Under the pieces are notes generated by a model. That model saw only the letters and a list, made by a program, of their open reading frames with translations. It was not told the origin of the DNA and ran no database searches. Shown one piece after another: positions 1-8,816 of a stretch of 64,000 bases of DNA. Position 1 is the first letter of the stretch. Each line of letters opens with the position of its first letter. Origin of the DNA: Holdemania massiliensis (GTDB lineage: Bacteria; Bacillota_I; Bacilli_A; Erysipelotrichales; Erysipelotrichaceae). Location of the stretch: contig NZ_JAKNTK010000001.1 of NCBI RefSeq assembly GCF_022440805.1, forward strand, positions 1,116,001 to 1,180,000, in the 5' to 3' direction. Both the position numbers and the translations under genes were made by a program.

Positions 1-456
1 CCGGAAGGAATATCCGATGAGGGAAGATTTCCTGAATTCACGTTAAATTATCAAACCTTGCGGGATCATCCAAGCTGCCAGGAATATTGTAAATATTATG
101 ACAGGGAACAGAAGTATGAAAAATGGGATGAAAGCTATGAGGTTGATGCAGAAGAAGCCGGCTATGTGGCTCGTTCTATTTGTGATGATCGTGTTTTTAA
201 ACTGTTAGGTTATGGGGATATCATCCAAAATGAGGTGCTCAGCAGTGCTGTTTATCAATATCAAAGTTTGTGTTCTGAGTCTCAGGAAGAAAGTCAGCCG
301 CTGGATTGGATTAACTTATTCCAGACAGGCTTTTTGATCAGTTCTGACTGTCAGGAGTATTGGGGAGATGGTGGGAGTCTTTATTTCTACATTCGCAAAC
401 AAGATCTCAAGAATAAAAACTTTCATCATGTTTGTGTTATGCACGAATGCGGCTAA
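1..456 (+). CDS. DUF1963 (YwqG-like) protein, C-terminal part
   Basis: The frame is open from base 1 to the TAA at 454-456, so this is the 3' part of a gene that starts upstream; the TTG at 58 is probably internal. The C-terminal pattern (KLLGYGDIIQNE, then LDWINLFQ, then WGDGGSLYFYIRKQDLKNKNF) matches my recollection of the end of the DUF1963/YwqG family, whose members end with a WGD-G-xxxF(Y)I motif and a 'DLKN-DF' segment. The biochemical function of the family is not known to me. The gene is followed 26 bases later by a strong terminator, so it ends its transcription unit and is unrelated to the PTS operon. Confidence 0.75.
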   Translation, partial: PEGISDEGRFPEFTLNYQTLRDHPSCQEYCKYYDREQKYEKWDESYEVDAEEAGYVARSICDDRVFKLLGYGDIIQNEVLSSAVYQYQSLCSESQEESQPLDWINLFQTGFLISSDCQEYWGDGGSLYFYIRKQDLKNKNFHHVCVMHECG

Positions 457-482
457 GTTAAGATCAATACAAAGATAAATCT

Positions 483-510
483 GCCGACAATAATTTGTCG
501 GCTTTTTTTA
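483..510 (+). terminator. Intrinsic terminator after the DUF1963 gene
   Basis: GCCGACAA (483-490) pairs perfectly with TTGTCGGC (495-502) around a 4-base loop, followed directly by a run of T. Confidence 0.9.
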
Positions 511-653
511 TACAAGCAGCAGACTTTGTACATAATTTGACCCGGATTGAGGATAAAAAATGGGCTCAGATTCTGTCCGAAAAGTAGCATGGATAGGCAA
601 TGAAGTATAAGGAAAACGCATTTACAATGAAAGTAAAGAAAGGAGGAGCCGTT

Positions 654-974
654 ATGAAAAAGAAAATTGTGGGATTATGCGCCTGTCCGGCAGGCATTGC
701 CCATACCTACATCGTTGCTGACAAATTGGAAGGGGAAGCCAGACGGTTAGGTTACGAAGCAAAAGTTGAAACACAAGGCTTTGCCGGAATCGAAAATGAA
801 TTGACCCAACAAGATCTGGACGAAGCGTGCCTCATCATTTTAGCCAATGACATTGCCATCAGTGGTGAGGAGCGATTTGAAGGTTATGAAACAAAAACGG
901 TTCATTCCAGCATGCACGAAATACTCCATCATGCTCAAGAAGTTATCGAACGCTATTTTGAAGAGGAGGGATAA
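654..974 (+). CDS. PTS fructose-family EIIB component
   Basis: A 106-residue EIIB of the fructose PTS family, which accepts phosphate from EIIA and passes it to the sugar bound by EIIC. The phosphorylated cysteine is Cys11 in the signature CACPAGIAHTY (residues 9-19), a standard fructose-EIIB motif (CPxGIAHT). The start ATG at 654 is chosen over upstream in-frame codons because AAAGGAGG sits at 639-646. It is the first gene of an operon with EIIC (2-base gap), an unassigned protein and a SIS-domain protein. The matching EIIA is encoded on the other strand at 6426-6872. The sugar cannot be told from sequence; the SIS gene suggests an amino sugar or glycation product rather than plain fructose (inference). 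Confidence 0.9.
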   Translation: MKKKIVGLCACPAGIAHTYIVADKLEGEARRLGYEAKVETQGFAGIENELTQQDLDEACLIILANDIAISGEERFEGYETKTVHSSMHEILHHAQEVIERYFEEEG

Positions 975-976
975 TT

Positions 977-2074
977 ATGAGCAAAACAAAGTGGCAACAA
1001 GGCTTTAACACATTCCAAAAACATCTGATGACCGGAATTGGCTACATGATTCCAGTTATTGTTGCTCCGGGAATTGTGATGGGTGTTGCTCAGGTCGCAG
1101 CATCAATGTTAGGCTTGGACATCAAATCCGCGGAAGCGCTAGTCAGCATGGATGCCCTAACTCGTTGTCTGGCCTGGATGCAGCAAGTGGCAGGACCCCA
1201 GTGCCGGGATCTAATGTATCCAGTACTGGCAGCCTATATTTCTTACTCGATAGCCAATCGAACTGGCCTGATTGTCGGCTTCTTTGGCGGCTTACTCTCC
1301 GTCCTGTCCGGCGCCGGTTTCTTTGGGGCAGTGATTACCGGCTTTCTCGGCGGCTATCTGATGAATTTCTTAAAGAAACAAATAAAGGTCAGCCGAACCT
1401 ATTTACCGGTTATGAATATGGTCGTTTATCCATTAATCGGAACCCTGGCAATTTTCCTGGCTGCTTATTTTATCATCAATCCGCTGGGAAATTGGATTAC
1501 TCAAAGCATCGTGTCATTAATTAATGTTATTGGTAATCTGGGAGGCGTGGCGATTAGTTTTATCTTGGCGGCAGGCAATTCCTTTGATATCGGCGGACCG
1601 GTTTCTAAAGGTTTTATGGCCATTACACTGCAGCTGGCTGATGCTGGATTTTCGAAAAGTCCTTTGTCCATCGGTTCTGTAGTTCCAGCAATAGGATTTG
1701 GATTTGCGACTTTGCTGGATAAGTTTGTTTTGCGCAAACACTTGTTTACAGAAGATTTGCAGGCCAGCGGAACACCAGCCTTAATATTAGGTTTGCTGTG
1801 TGTTGCCGAAGGAGGTCTGCCCTTGCTGCTGTCGGATCTGCTGTTTATGATCCCCATTAATTGCTTGGGCGGAGGACTCGCTGCGGCCAGTGCCTACCTG
1901 TTTGGAGTGCACATGCCGAAAACTGTACCTGGAGGCATTCTTGGCGTACCCCTGATGGAGAAACCCTTGCTTTATATTCTTTCCATTCTGATCGGTGCTT
2001 TGACGGTTGCAGCATTGATTTTATTACGGAGAATGCGTCTGGCTAAAAAATTTCAAATTGAGAAGGAGGCTTAA
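977..2074 (+). CDS. PTS fructose-family EIIC permease
   Basis: A 365-residue membrane protein with about nine to ten hydrophobic segments, typical of fructose-type EIIC (for example residues 15-45, 80-125, 145-200, 265-300 and 330-352). The stretch 'GGPVSKGFMA' around residues 206-215 is the conserved substrate-loop region of this family (GGPxNKxA in FruA). It translocates and phosphorylates a sugar together with the EIIB encoded just upstream. Its stop codon lies immediately before the ribosome binding site and ATG of the next gene, so the four genes are very likely one transcript. The substrate is unknown. Confidence 0.9.
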   Translation: MSKTKWQQGFNTFQKHLMTGIGYMIPVIVAPGIVMGVAQVAASMLGLDIKSAEALVSMDALTRCLAWMQQVAGPQCRDLMYPVLAAYISYSIANRTGLIVGFFGGLLSVLSGAGFFGAVITGFLGGYLMNFLKKQIKVSRTYLPVMNMVVYPLIGTLAIFLAAYFIINPLGNWITQSIVSLINVIGNLGGVAISFILAAGNSFDIGGPVSKGFMAITLQLADAGFSKSPLSIGSVVPAIGFGFATLLDKFVLRKHLFTEDLQASGTPALILGLLCVAEGGLPLLLSDLLFMIPINCLGGGLAAASAYLFGVHMPKTVPGGILGVPLMEKPLLYILSILIGALTVAALILLRRMRLAKKFQIEKEA

Positions 2075-2075
2075 A

Positions 2076-3041
2076 ATGACACAAAAACGATTCTTATCCG
2101 CGACCCCCAGCGAGCTTACCGCGATGACTCCAGTTGAGCTGTTAAGTGCAATCCGGATGTCTGAAGGCCGGATCATTCGCGCCGCAGCCCGGATCCGCGG
2201 TGCAAATATGATTGATCATGTAACGAATGCAGAATTAGCAGCTGCTTTTGGTGCAGATATTGTAAATATTGATACTTTCGATCCTTTTAACCCTTATATT
2301 CCAGGGTGGCCAAGCAAAGATCCGGCTCTGGATGAAGTGACAGAGCAAACAGTTCAAATTCCGTTGGGACGAGGATATACATTTCAGGAAATCAGCGAGA
2401 TTGTGGGGCGACCGCTGTCTATTCTCATGTTTGCATGCAATCCTGAGGATAGGCAGCGAACAGAGCAGGTCTATGGCAAAGGGATTGTTGCGACAGTCGA
2501 TAGAATGATTGAAGCCCGTCGTTTAGGCGTTAAACATATTTGTGTATCGGGTTGGGCACGCCTTGAATCTTTTGTCGAATTGTTTACCGCCGTCCGCAAG
2601 GAACTTGGCGATGATTTGATTCTTCAGTTCAATCGTCCTCACGGGCCCGGTATTTTGAATCAAAAAGCCGGATTTAAGGAGTTGATCACAGAAGCTGAGA
2701 TTGTCGCTTTTATTCAGGCCGGCGTGAACATTGTTGGGATTCCAGCTCCCGGTTCGCTGCCAGGATGGGATTTGACGCGATGCAAACACTTCGTTGACTT
2801 GATTCATGAATACGGTGCATTGGCTTCGCTGGGGGTCCATACATCACAAGAAGGTTCTTTTCCTCAGACTGTGGAACAAATCGCCCTCTATGCGAAAATG
2901 GCCGGAGCGGACATTCACGATTTAGGAGATTCCGGCTATAACGAACAGATTCCAGATCCGCTGAATATTTTCCATTATTCAATGGCGATCCGTGGCCGCC
3001 GGCATACATATCGCAGAATGGCCATGTCGAACAGACGATAG
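2076..3041 (+). CDS. PTS-operon protein of unknown function, likely TIM-barrel-like
   Basis: I do not assign an enzymatic activity. The 321-residue soluble protein reads as a repeating beta/alpha pattern compatible with a TIM barrel: 'GADIVNIDTFDPFNP' near residue 60, 'GVKHICVSGWA' near 155, 'NIVGIPAPGSLPGWDL' near 220, and a C-terminal 'AGADIHDLGDSGY'. Genes of this kind recur beside fructose-type PTS genes and SIS-domain genes, so a role in catabolism of the imported phosphosugar is the natural inference. Start: ATG 2076, preceded by AGAAGGAGG at 2061-2069; an in-frame TTG at 2058 overlaps the EIIC end but would place the ribosome site inside the gene. Some databases label such proteins haloacid-dehalogenase-like, but I see no DxDx(T/V) HAD motif. 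Confidence 0.7.
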   Translation: MTQKRFLSATPSELTAMTPVELLSAIRMSEGRIIRAAARIRGANMIDHVTNAELAAAFGADIVNIDTFDPFNPYIPGWPSKDPALDEVTEQTVQIPLGRGYTFQEISEIVGRPLSILMFACNPEDRQRTEQVYGKGIVATVDRMIEARRLGVKHICVSGWARLESFVELFTAVRKELGDDLILQFNRPHGPGILNQKAGFKELITEAEIVAFIQAGVNIVGIPAPGSLPGWDLTRCKHFVDLIHEYGALASLGVHTSQEGSFPQTVEQIALYAKMAGADIHDLGDSGYNEQIPDPLNIFHYSMAIRGRRHTYRRMAMSNRR

Positions 3042-3056
3042 GAGGAATAGAAGACA

Positions 3057-4133
3057 ATGCTTCCATTAATACAATGGATTGAACGCGTTCCGGAAAAAGG
3101 ACGCTTATTAATCAAAACCCGCAAGCAAAATCTGCAGCCTTTGTTGGATTACCTCAAAGATCAATTGGAAACCATCAATGAACTTGTTTATGTAGGTTCT
3201 GGAAGTTCTTTTAATTCCGTGATGAGTGCTAAAGGATGGATAGAACAAATCACGCGATTGAAGGTCAGCGTTATGACTCCGAATGAATATCTGTATGATC
3301 GCACAGTTCGCAATCCTAAAGCACTGACAATTTTTCCTTCCCAATCCGGGACTTCGGTGACGACCCGGAAAGCACTCCAGTTTGCTCAGCAGCAAGGTTT
3401 GCTGAATGTCGCTGTAACACAGAATCCTCAGCAGTACATGTCACAAGAATGCGGTGTTCATGTGGACATGATGTGTGTCGATGAAGAGTATAAGATGCGG
3501 ACAGTGGGTTATGTTTCAGGAATTCTGATTCAGCTTTTGATCGCAGTGGAAATCGGCTTGAAAAAAGGAACGATTACGCCGGAACAAGAAGAAAAGTGGA
3601 TCAGTCAGATGGAAGCGGCTTTGGCAAGCTGGCCGGAAATCGAAGAAAAAACAAAGACTTGGTTTAAAAACAATCAAAGTCAGCTTTTAGGCTCATCCAT
3701 GTTTGCGGTATATGGAATTGATGGTTTATGGGGTGTTGCCTTGGAAGGGGCACTGAAATTGATTGAAATCGGGAAGACAATGGCCTTAGGCTATGAATTG
3801 GAAGAAGGAATGCATGGACCGACTCTAGGTTTTCATCCCCAGCTCTGTGTGTTGGTGATGAATGACGGCGGTCGGGAAACGGAGCGTGCCCGCGGTCTGG
3901 CTCGATTTGTGAAATGTGAATTCGGCAATGGTTTTCTGATTGGCGCCAATCCGGTGGATGAGACCGATCTGGCATGGACGCCTCAATCGGAGTTTCCAGC
4001 CTTGGAATTTCCTTGTGTCTTTCAAGTGCTGAGCTGGTGTTTGGCGCAAGCAAAGGATGTCGATCTAACGCTGCCAATTGCCCAAAACGAAAAGCCTTAT
4101 TTCCAAACGCATCAATATACGGAGAAGCTTTAA
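3057..4133 (+). CDS. SIS-domain phosphosugar protein (GlmS/FrlB/AgaS-like)
   Basis: A 358-residue double-SIS protein resembling the isomerase half of GlmS and the FrlB/AgaS deglycases and deaminases. The first SIS domain shows 'VYVGSGSSFNSVMSAK' (about residue 43) and 'FPSQSGTSVTTRKAL' (about residue 94), the serine-rich loops that bind a sugar phosphate. The second domain starts near 'GIDGLWGVALEGALKLIEI' (about residue 222) and carries 'LEEGMHGPTLGF', equivalent to the catalytic 'E-x-x-HG' region of the family. It probably deaminates or deglycates an amino-sugar or fructosamine phosphate made by the co-encoded PTS. It is the last gene of the operon and is followed by a terminator. Confidence 0.8.
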   Translation: MLPLIQWIERVPEKGRLLIKTRKQNLQPLLDYLKDQLETINELVYVGSGSSFNSVMSAKGWIEQITRLKVSVMTPNEYLYDRTVRNPKALTIFPSQSGTSVTTRKALQFAQQQGLLNVAVTQNPQQYMSQECGVHVDMMCVDEEYKMRTVGYVSGILIQLLIAVEIGLKKGTITPEQEEKWISQMEAALASWPEIEEKTKTWFKNNQSQLLGSSMFAVYGIDGLWGVALEGALKLIEIGKTMALGYELEEGMHGPTLGFHPQLCVLVMNDGGRETERARGLARFVKCEFGNGFLIGANPVDETDLAWTPQSEFPALEFPCVFQVLSWCLAQAKDVDLTLPIAQNEKPYFQTHQYTEKL

Positions 4134-4255
4134 TCTGAATCTGAATGATTGAATTATGGAACGGAGGGAGATTTGCAGGCGCTTTTCATGTTCTTGAAGC
4201 CGTGAACAATGAGTCTTCAGGTTAAAAGTAAATACAAAAAAATCAAGAAACTAAG

Positions 4256-4298
4256 CATAAGTGCTGAAATCAGATACGGCAGCGCTTATGTTTTTTTT
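4256..4298 (+). terminator. Intrinsic terminator of the PTS operon
   Basis: CATAAGTGCTG (4256-4266) pairs with CAGCGCTTATG (4280-4290) with one G-U pair and is followed by eight T. It lies between the convergent PTS operon and the PRD regulator. Confidence 0.88.
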
Positions 4299-4508
4299 CA
4301 GGATATCCAGGTCATGGCAGAGAAAAAGACTGGGATTCAAAGTGGAATTGAAGATCTTTCTTTCAATCAGAATCATACAGTCTTTTCTAGGATTTCGTTT
4401 ATGTGTCTGTTTAAGACTTTTACAGAATTTACAGCTCGGTCTCGATCGTTTTTTCTTTTCGATTCTATCGAAAGCTTGCAGCGGATAATGGATGATCGAT
4501 TTTTAAGT

Positions 4509-6407
4509 TTAGAGTTCTGTTTCAATACTTTCAAATAAAATGCGCAGGAAATCATCAGCCTGTGTTTGTTGAATTAATCGCTGAACCTTATCGGAGTCTT
4601 GGATTAAGCGGTAAATCATGGGAAACACACATTTATTTTTCTTAACTGCAGGATTAATGATTCCTACAAAAACTAACTGAACATGAGCAGTCCCCCAAGC
4701 CACAGGTTCTTTTAAGATACCCACTGCTAGCATGGTGTCAATCGGAACTGACAGAAAACAATGCGGAATCGCAACTTTTTCTGTGATCTCAGTTGAAGAC
4801 ATGGCTTCCCGTTCTTTGATGGCGGTGGCAAAGGCTTCGCTGATCAATCCGGTCACCACCATAGAATCTGTTAAGTGATTCAAGGCTTCATCTTTGTTAT
4901 TTCCAGGAATATCCGGGAAAAACAATTCACGGCGAAATAAAGAACGCAAATATTGCAGGGATGTATAATTGTTAATCATAAATTCGACTTTTTGAATATC
5001 GCTGGCTGTGACCATTGGGCTGATCAGAACTGCCGGAAGCTGAATTTCCGTCATGGACAGCGGAACGGTTGTGATAATGAAATCAGCGCTCAGAGTTGGA
5101 GAATCAAGCAGCTCATAGGAGGCAAGCACGGCCTGGATAGCTAATTGTGGGATGTTTCGGCTTAAGCGCAGCCGAATGAGTTCAGAAGTCCCCATTCCAC
5201 TGCCGCAGACAATAATTGTCCGGCATAAAATTGTCGGCCGCTCTTTTTCTAAGGCTGCTGCAAAATGCAGAGCAATGTAGCCAAGATCATCGTCATTGAT
5301 TGCCAGCTGATGCTTCTCTTTCAGCATTTCACAGCCAATTAAAGAATAATTATAAGCTTCAACATACTGAGATTTGATCAATGAAATCAGCGGATTGGGT
5401 AAAGTTGCTTTCAGATAATAGCGGGAAAACGAGGCGTATAAATGGGTCATCAACGCTTTTTTTAAGGTTTCATCACTACGGAAATCAACCTTGCAGAGAT
5501 TCAAAATATTATTCAGCATATCCTCTACCAACTCTTTCAGCCAAACCGCAGAATCCAATACCTCTGACTGAAGGGCCTGAGTGCGATTGCCGATAATTGA
5601 GGCAAAGTATAAGCGTTCTTCATCACGGATGAGGACTTGATCGCAAAAAAGGTTCAGAATCGCAGAAGCGGCACGCTGAACTGTTGGCTGAAGAGTTTCG
5701 CTTAAGTGCGGAATAGAAAGATGGATCAGCGCACCGTTGTGAATTCGGCACAGACTCACCATTAAATATTTGAGACAGTAATGCACAAGATCTTCTTCAG
5801 GAGGAATACCTTCTTCCTTCAGTATTTGACAGATTTGACTTGTTGACTGGCTGAGCGAAAACGGCATGCTTGCTAATAATTCAGGTTCTGCAGAAAGAAA
5901 GGAGGCTGTAACAAACAGCGTTTTTACCATAAAATTGCGAATGTCAATTTCGTTTCCTGCGATGTAATACCCATAATAAGGTCGATTGGCTAACTGAATT
6001 CCGTTTTCCTTCAGCGTTGCTTTTACTTCAATCATTAATTTGTTGAGTGTTGAGCGAGAGATATAAAGTTGGTCAATCATTTCGTTCTGAGATAAAGTTG
6101 AATGAACTAACAGGTTTTTTAAAATCTCGAATTGCAGCTCACCACTGTTTTCAGAGAATTCAAAAACTTTTGTTTTTTCCCGCAGAAAAGCCTCAAAAAG
6201 AAGGGCATCGTGGACTTCCAGATGGTAGCCAGTCTTATCAGAAAGGATACAGGCGCCGTGCTCTTCCATCAGCGGGCTCAGTTCGGCGATGTAACGTTTA
6301 CAGGTGCGGGGAGACAGTTTGAGCTGCTGAGCCAGCATACCGCTGGTCAGCGGATGGTGCTGTTGGTTCAGCAGCTTGATCAGCTGAAACATTTTTCCGT
6401 TCAGCAT
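4509..6407 (-). CDS. PRD-domain PTS transcriptional regulator (MtlR/BglG-like) with EIIB- and EIIA-like domains
   Basis: A 632-residue multidomain regulator. In order: N-terminal helix-turn-helix (residues 1-60, 'LTSGMLAQQLKLSPRTCKRYI'-type recognition region), a second HTH/Mga-like segment with 'QNEMIDQLYISRSTLNKLM', two PRD domains (about 170-390), an EIIB-like segment with 'TIIVCGSGMGTSELIRLRL', and a C-terminal EIIA type-2 domain with 'EKVAIPHCF' (His549). PTS-dependent phosphorylation of PRD histidines and of the EIIA/B parts sets its activity. It lacks an AAA+ domain, so it should act with sigma-70-type polymerase, unlike LevR. Start: ATG at 6405-6407 with AAGGAGG eight bases upstream; a GTG nine bases earlier overlaps that site. 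It is convergent with, and probably activates, the PTS operon. Confidence 0.9.
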   Translation of the reverse strand: MLNGKMFQLIKLLNQQHHPLTSGMLAQQLKLSPRTCKRYIAELSPLMEEHGACILSDKTGYHLEVHDALLFEAFLREKTKVFEFSENSGELQFEILKNLLVHSTLSQNEMIDQLYISRSTLNKLMIEVKATLKENGIQLANRPYYGYYIAGNEIDIRNFMVKTLFVTASFLSAEPELLASMPFSLSQSTSQICQILKEEGIPPEEDLVHYCLKYLMVSLCRIHNGALIHLSIPHLSETLQPTVQRAASAILNLFCDQVLIRDEERLYFASIIGNRTQALQSEVLDSAVWLKELVEDMLNNILNLCKVDFRSDETLKKALMTHLYASFSRYYLKATLPNPLISLIKSQYVEAYNYSLIGCEMLKEKHQLAINDDDLGYIALHFAAALEKERPTILCRTIIVCGSGMGTSELIRLRLSRNIPQLAIQAVLASYELLDSPTLSADFIITTVPLSMTEIQLPAVLISPMVTASDIQKVEFMINNYTSLQYLRSLFRRELFFPDIPGNNKDEALNHLTDSMVVTGLISEAFATAIKEREAMSSTEITEKVAIPHCFLSVPIDTMLAVGILKEPVAWGTAHVQLVFVGIINPAVKKNKCVFPMIYRLIQDSDKVQRLIQQTQADDFLRILFESIETEL

Positions 6408-6425
6408 GGAGCTCACCTCCTTGCA

Positions 6426-6872
6426 TTACAGCTGAATATCGTTGAATAAAGTACAGATGTCGCTTACTTTGTCAAGCGAGCGAAGCTGGCCGACAAAAGT
6501 TTCATCGATCAATTTGCGCGCAAGCTGGGATAATAATTTAATGTGAGTATTCTCAGCATTGGATAGGGGAACAGCCAAGACGAGAACCAAATCAACTTGT
6601 TCATCAGGACTCCAACAGATCGGCTGCTCCAGATGGACAAAGAAGACAGAAGGCCGGCGAATGGCTTCCAATCGACAATGAGGAATAGCGATTCCATCGC
6701 CGACACCGGTGGAAAATTCAGCTTCGCGAACCCATAATCCGTGGAGAAAGATTTCAGCATTTTCTATAATTTGTGCTTCTGCCGCCCATTGACTGGCTGC
6801 TTGAAACAGGGATTCTTTGGTCGTGAGCGAACAGTGCAGATGAATATAATCAGGTTTGATAATTTCATTCAT
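6426..6872 (-). CDS. PTS fructose-family EIIA component
   Basis: A 148-residue EIIA type-2 domain that takes phosphate from HPr and gives it to EIIB. The active histidine is His65 in GDGIAIPHCR. The start has a clear AAGGAG eight bases upstream. It is transcribed ahead of the PRD regulator gene (18-base gap), so EIIA and regulator form one unit separate from and convergent with the EIIB-EIIC unit. Splitting EIIA from EIIB/EIIC in this way is common for PRD-regulated PTS loci and lets the phosphorylation state feed back on the regulator (inference). Confidence 0.9.
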   Translation of the reverse strand: MNEIIKPDYIHLHCSLTTKESLFQAASQWAAEAQIIENAEIFLHGLWVREAEFSTGVGDGIAIPHCRLEAIRRPSVFFVHLEQPICWSPDEQVDLVLVLAVPLSNAENTHIKLLSQLARKLIDETFVGQLRSLDKVSDICTLFNDIQL

Positions 6873-7140
6873 AATGATTACTCCTTATGAATGTATTGTA
6901 ATAACAAGGAAGGAGAACCTCATTCTCTACTTTTACGCTGCAGGGTGACAGAAAAAAGGAAGCCTGATTTTGAATAACAAGGGTAGTATAACAAAGATCA
7001 TCCTCGTTTAAGCGATGGCAATAATTGGAAAAAAGAATAAGGTTCAGTCAGTTCGGAACTTGATTCGAAAAATTGACCTGTTTTTAGCGGCTTTTAATGT
7101 ATAATTAAAGACAACAAGAGCGGTGCGAAGGGGGCATTCA

Positions 7141-7779
7141 ATGCGGCATCCATTTTATGAATATTTGTCCCGGAAAGGGTGGACGTATAATCAGTTAGAA
7201 ACATTGTGGGCACATAATCGAAGACAGAACCTCTGGGCTCTTATTATGATTAGCCTTGGCGGCGTTATGTTTTGGTATTCCCATCATGATGTAAAGCCGG
7301 AGCTGCCGCAAGTGATCCATTTTCCGAATCATTACGTGGCTGAGGAAACGGTGGAAAAAAAAGATCGCTGGCAGGATGCTCGCGGCGATCAGCGCTATCA
7401 ATGCATTCTCAGCGGCCATTTGACAGAAACGGATCAATGGGTAAATTGGGAGGTGACAGTGATTGAATTTCAGGAAGACAGCGATCCTCTCTTAGGCTAT
7501 CTGCGGGAGATGGGAATGATCATTAACCAAGCTCAGTTTCAGGCAAATCAAGCGGATTCTTATCTTGATCAGCGACCCGGATTGGAAATGTTGGATGCCG
7601 GTCAATGGAATTGTGACCGAGCTTATTTGGATACCAGTGAGCAGAGGCGGAGTAGCGTCTATCTGCTTTCAGAAAACCGGGTCATCGTTTTTCGATTTAC
7701 TCCGTCGATGGAATTGTCAGCGGAGCTCATGAAGCAGCTCAGCGCTGTTTTCACAAGAACGGACTTGTTTAAATCCTGA
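7141..7779 (+). CDS. Hypothetical protein with one membrane segment
   Basis: A 212-residue protein I do not recognise. Residues about 28-48 (LWALIMISLGGVMFWYS) form a single hydrophobic helix, after a short positively charged N-terminus, so the rest is probably outside the cytoplasm. The C-terminal part is acidic and mixed in composition without a motif I can name. ATG 7141 is favoured because GAAGGGGG lies seven bases upstream; a GTG at 7123 is the alternative. A TATAAT at 7100-7105 is a plausible -10 element, though the best -35 lies 21 bases away. It appears to be a single-gene unit. Confidence 0.65.
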   Translation: MRHPFYEYLSRKGWTYNQLETLWAHNRRQNLWALIMISLGGVMFWYSHHDVKPELPQVIHFPNHYVAEETVEKKDRWQDARGDQRYQCILSGHLTETDQWVNWEVTVIEFQEDSDPLLGYLREMGMIINQAQFQANQADSYLDQRPGLEMLDAGQWNCDRAYLDTSEQRRSSVYLLSENRVIVFRFTPSMELSAELMKQLSAVFTRTDLFKS

Positions 7780-7855
7780 GTTTGTGAACGGAATGGATTT
7801 CATGGGAGGTCATCGAACTGATTTATGTGTTTTTTAATTTCTTAATTCAGAAATC

Positions 7856-7883
7856 CGGCGTTTATCCACGCCGTTTTTGTTTT
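7856..7883 (+). terminator. Short GC hairpin with T-run
   Basis: CGGCG (7856-7860) and CGCCG (7869-7873) flank an 8-base loop and are followed by TTTTTGTTTT. It lies between the hypothetical membrane protein gene and the next start codon. The stem is only 5 bp. Confidence 0.55.
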
Positions 7884-7915
7884 CCTGCATAGACATGAAT
7901 GAGGAGGTGAGATCA

Positions 7916-8602
7916 ATGGCGAAAATACTGATTTATGATCCGGATACCAATCAGATTTATGTCGAGTGGCGAGAGGAAAGTGATCCGATGCCGTATTCTT
8001 ATGGCCGAACCTTATTGGTCAGGGAATTTCGCGGTTCCAGCCGGTCTACGGTTTTCTGGACCACGACGACCGCGATGGAAGCCTGGAACGCAACCCGCCG
8101 GACGTATGGAGCGGCGATTCCAGTCGGCTATGCGTTTAAGCGAATTTGGGAAGGTGGTCACGGTCTGCAGTCACAGCATTATGTCGGCGTATCCTTTGAC
8201 GTTGGGCAGCGGCTGTCCCAATCCCAGCGCAATCAGATCTGGCGGACAGCGAACAACCTCGGCGTGTGGGGATATGTCGAACCTCTGTCCATGACGCCGA
8301 CCTGGGTTCATTTCGACCGCCGTTATGCACGCGGTGCCTGCGGTGGAACTTCGGGATTCCCAACGCTGCGTGAAGGCGCTGTCGGCTGCTATACCCTAGT
8401 GCTGCAGGATGCGCTGAATGCTTTAGGGTATTCCACGCGCTGGCTGGATGGAAAATTCGGCAATGCAACCCGAACAGCGCTGATTCAATATCAGCGCGAC
8501 AACGGCTTAGGCGCCGATGGCGTTGCCGGATGCAATACGTGGAAAAGAATTGCGGCGGAAGTCGTCGGCATCGGACGCACTCCGACGGTGATCGATCCAT
8601 AA
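7916..8602 (+). CDS. M15-like peptidase domain with C-terminal peptidoglycan-binding domain
   Basis: A 228-residue protein. Residues about 80-145 contain 'GGHGLQSQHYVGVSFDV' and 'PTWVHFDRR', which match the SxHxxGxxxD and (W)xHxD metal-site motifs of M15/VanY-type D,D-peptidases. Residues about 155-215 are a peptidoglycan-binding type-1 domain ('LVLQDALNALGY', 'DGKFGNATRTALIQYQRDNG', 'DGVAGCNTWK'). It should cleave or bind peptide cross-links in the wall. No signal peptide is visible, so export would need another route, such as release by lysis or a spore-related role. Start ATG 7916 follows GAGGAGGTG. Similar two-domain proteins are common in clostridia. Confidence 0.75.
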   Translation: MAKILIYDPDTNQIYVEWREESDPMPYSYGRTLLVREFRGSSRSTVFWTTTTAMEAWNATRRTYGAAIPVGYAFKRIWEGGHGLQSQHYVGVSFDVGQRLSQSQRNQIWRTANNLGVWGYVEPLSMTPTWVHFDRRYARGACGGTSGFPTLREGAVGCYTLVLQDALNALGYSTRWLDGKFGNATRTALIQYQRDNGLGADGVAGCNTWKRIAAEVVGIGRTPTVIDP

Positions 8603-8614
8603 GAAAAGCTTCAA

Positions 8615-8637
8615 GGCAGGCATCTGCCTGTCTTACA
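8615..8637 (+). terminator. Possible weak terminator hairpin
   Basis: AGGCAG and CTGCCT flank a GCAT loop just downstream of the M15-like gene, followed by the T-poor GTCTTA. The T-run is weak, so termination here is uncertain. Confidence 0.4.
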
Positions 8638-8778
8638 TCGAAAAAGAAGCAGAAAACAAGAATGAGAGAGGGGAGAAATTCCAAACTATTAATGTGGAAA
8701 AATACGGTAATCCCGCTCAATGAAGGCGTTTTCTTGCGAAAAGAACGAAAAAAAAACAAATGAAAGTTAATTTTCAAC

Positions 8779-8806
8779 TTTGCAAAAAACATTTCTATGC
8801 TATAAT
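8779..8806 (+). promoter_or_regulatory. Promoter of the purine-riboswitch operon
   Basis: TGCTATAAT at 8798-8806 is a perfect extended -10 element. TTTGCA at 8779-8784 is a weak -35 at 16 bp. Transcription would begin near 8813, just before the aptamer. Confidence 0.7.
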
Positions 8807-8816
8807 CATTGAGTCT

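Noticed and set aside
520..640. Sigma-54 promoter for the PTS operon
   Set aside because: No TGGCAC-N5-TTGCA match, and the PRD regulator lacks the AAA+ domain needed for sigma-54 activation.
3640..4077. Long open frames antisense to the SIS-domain gene
   Set aside because: Composition and lack of ribosome site show they are shadows of the SIS coding strand.
7073..7105. TTGACC and TATAAT as one promoter
   Set aside because: The spacer is 21 bases, too long; only the -10 box is kept as a possibility.
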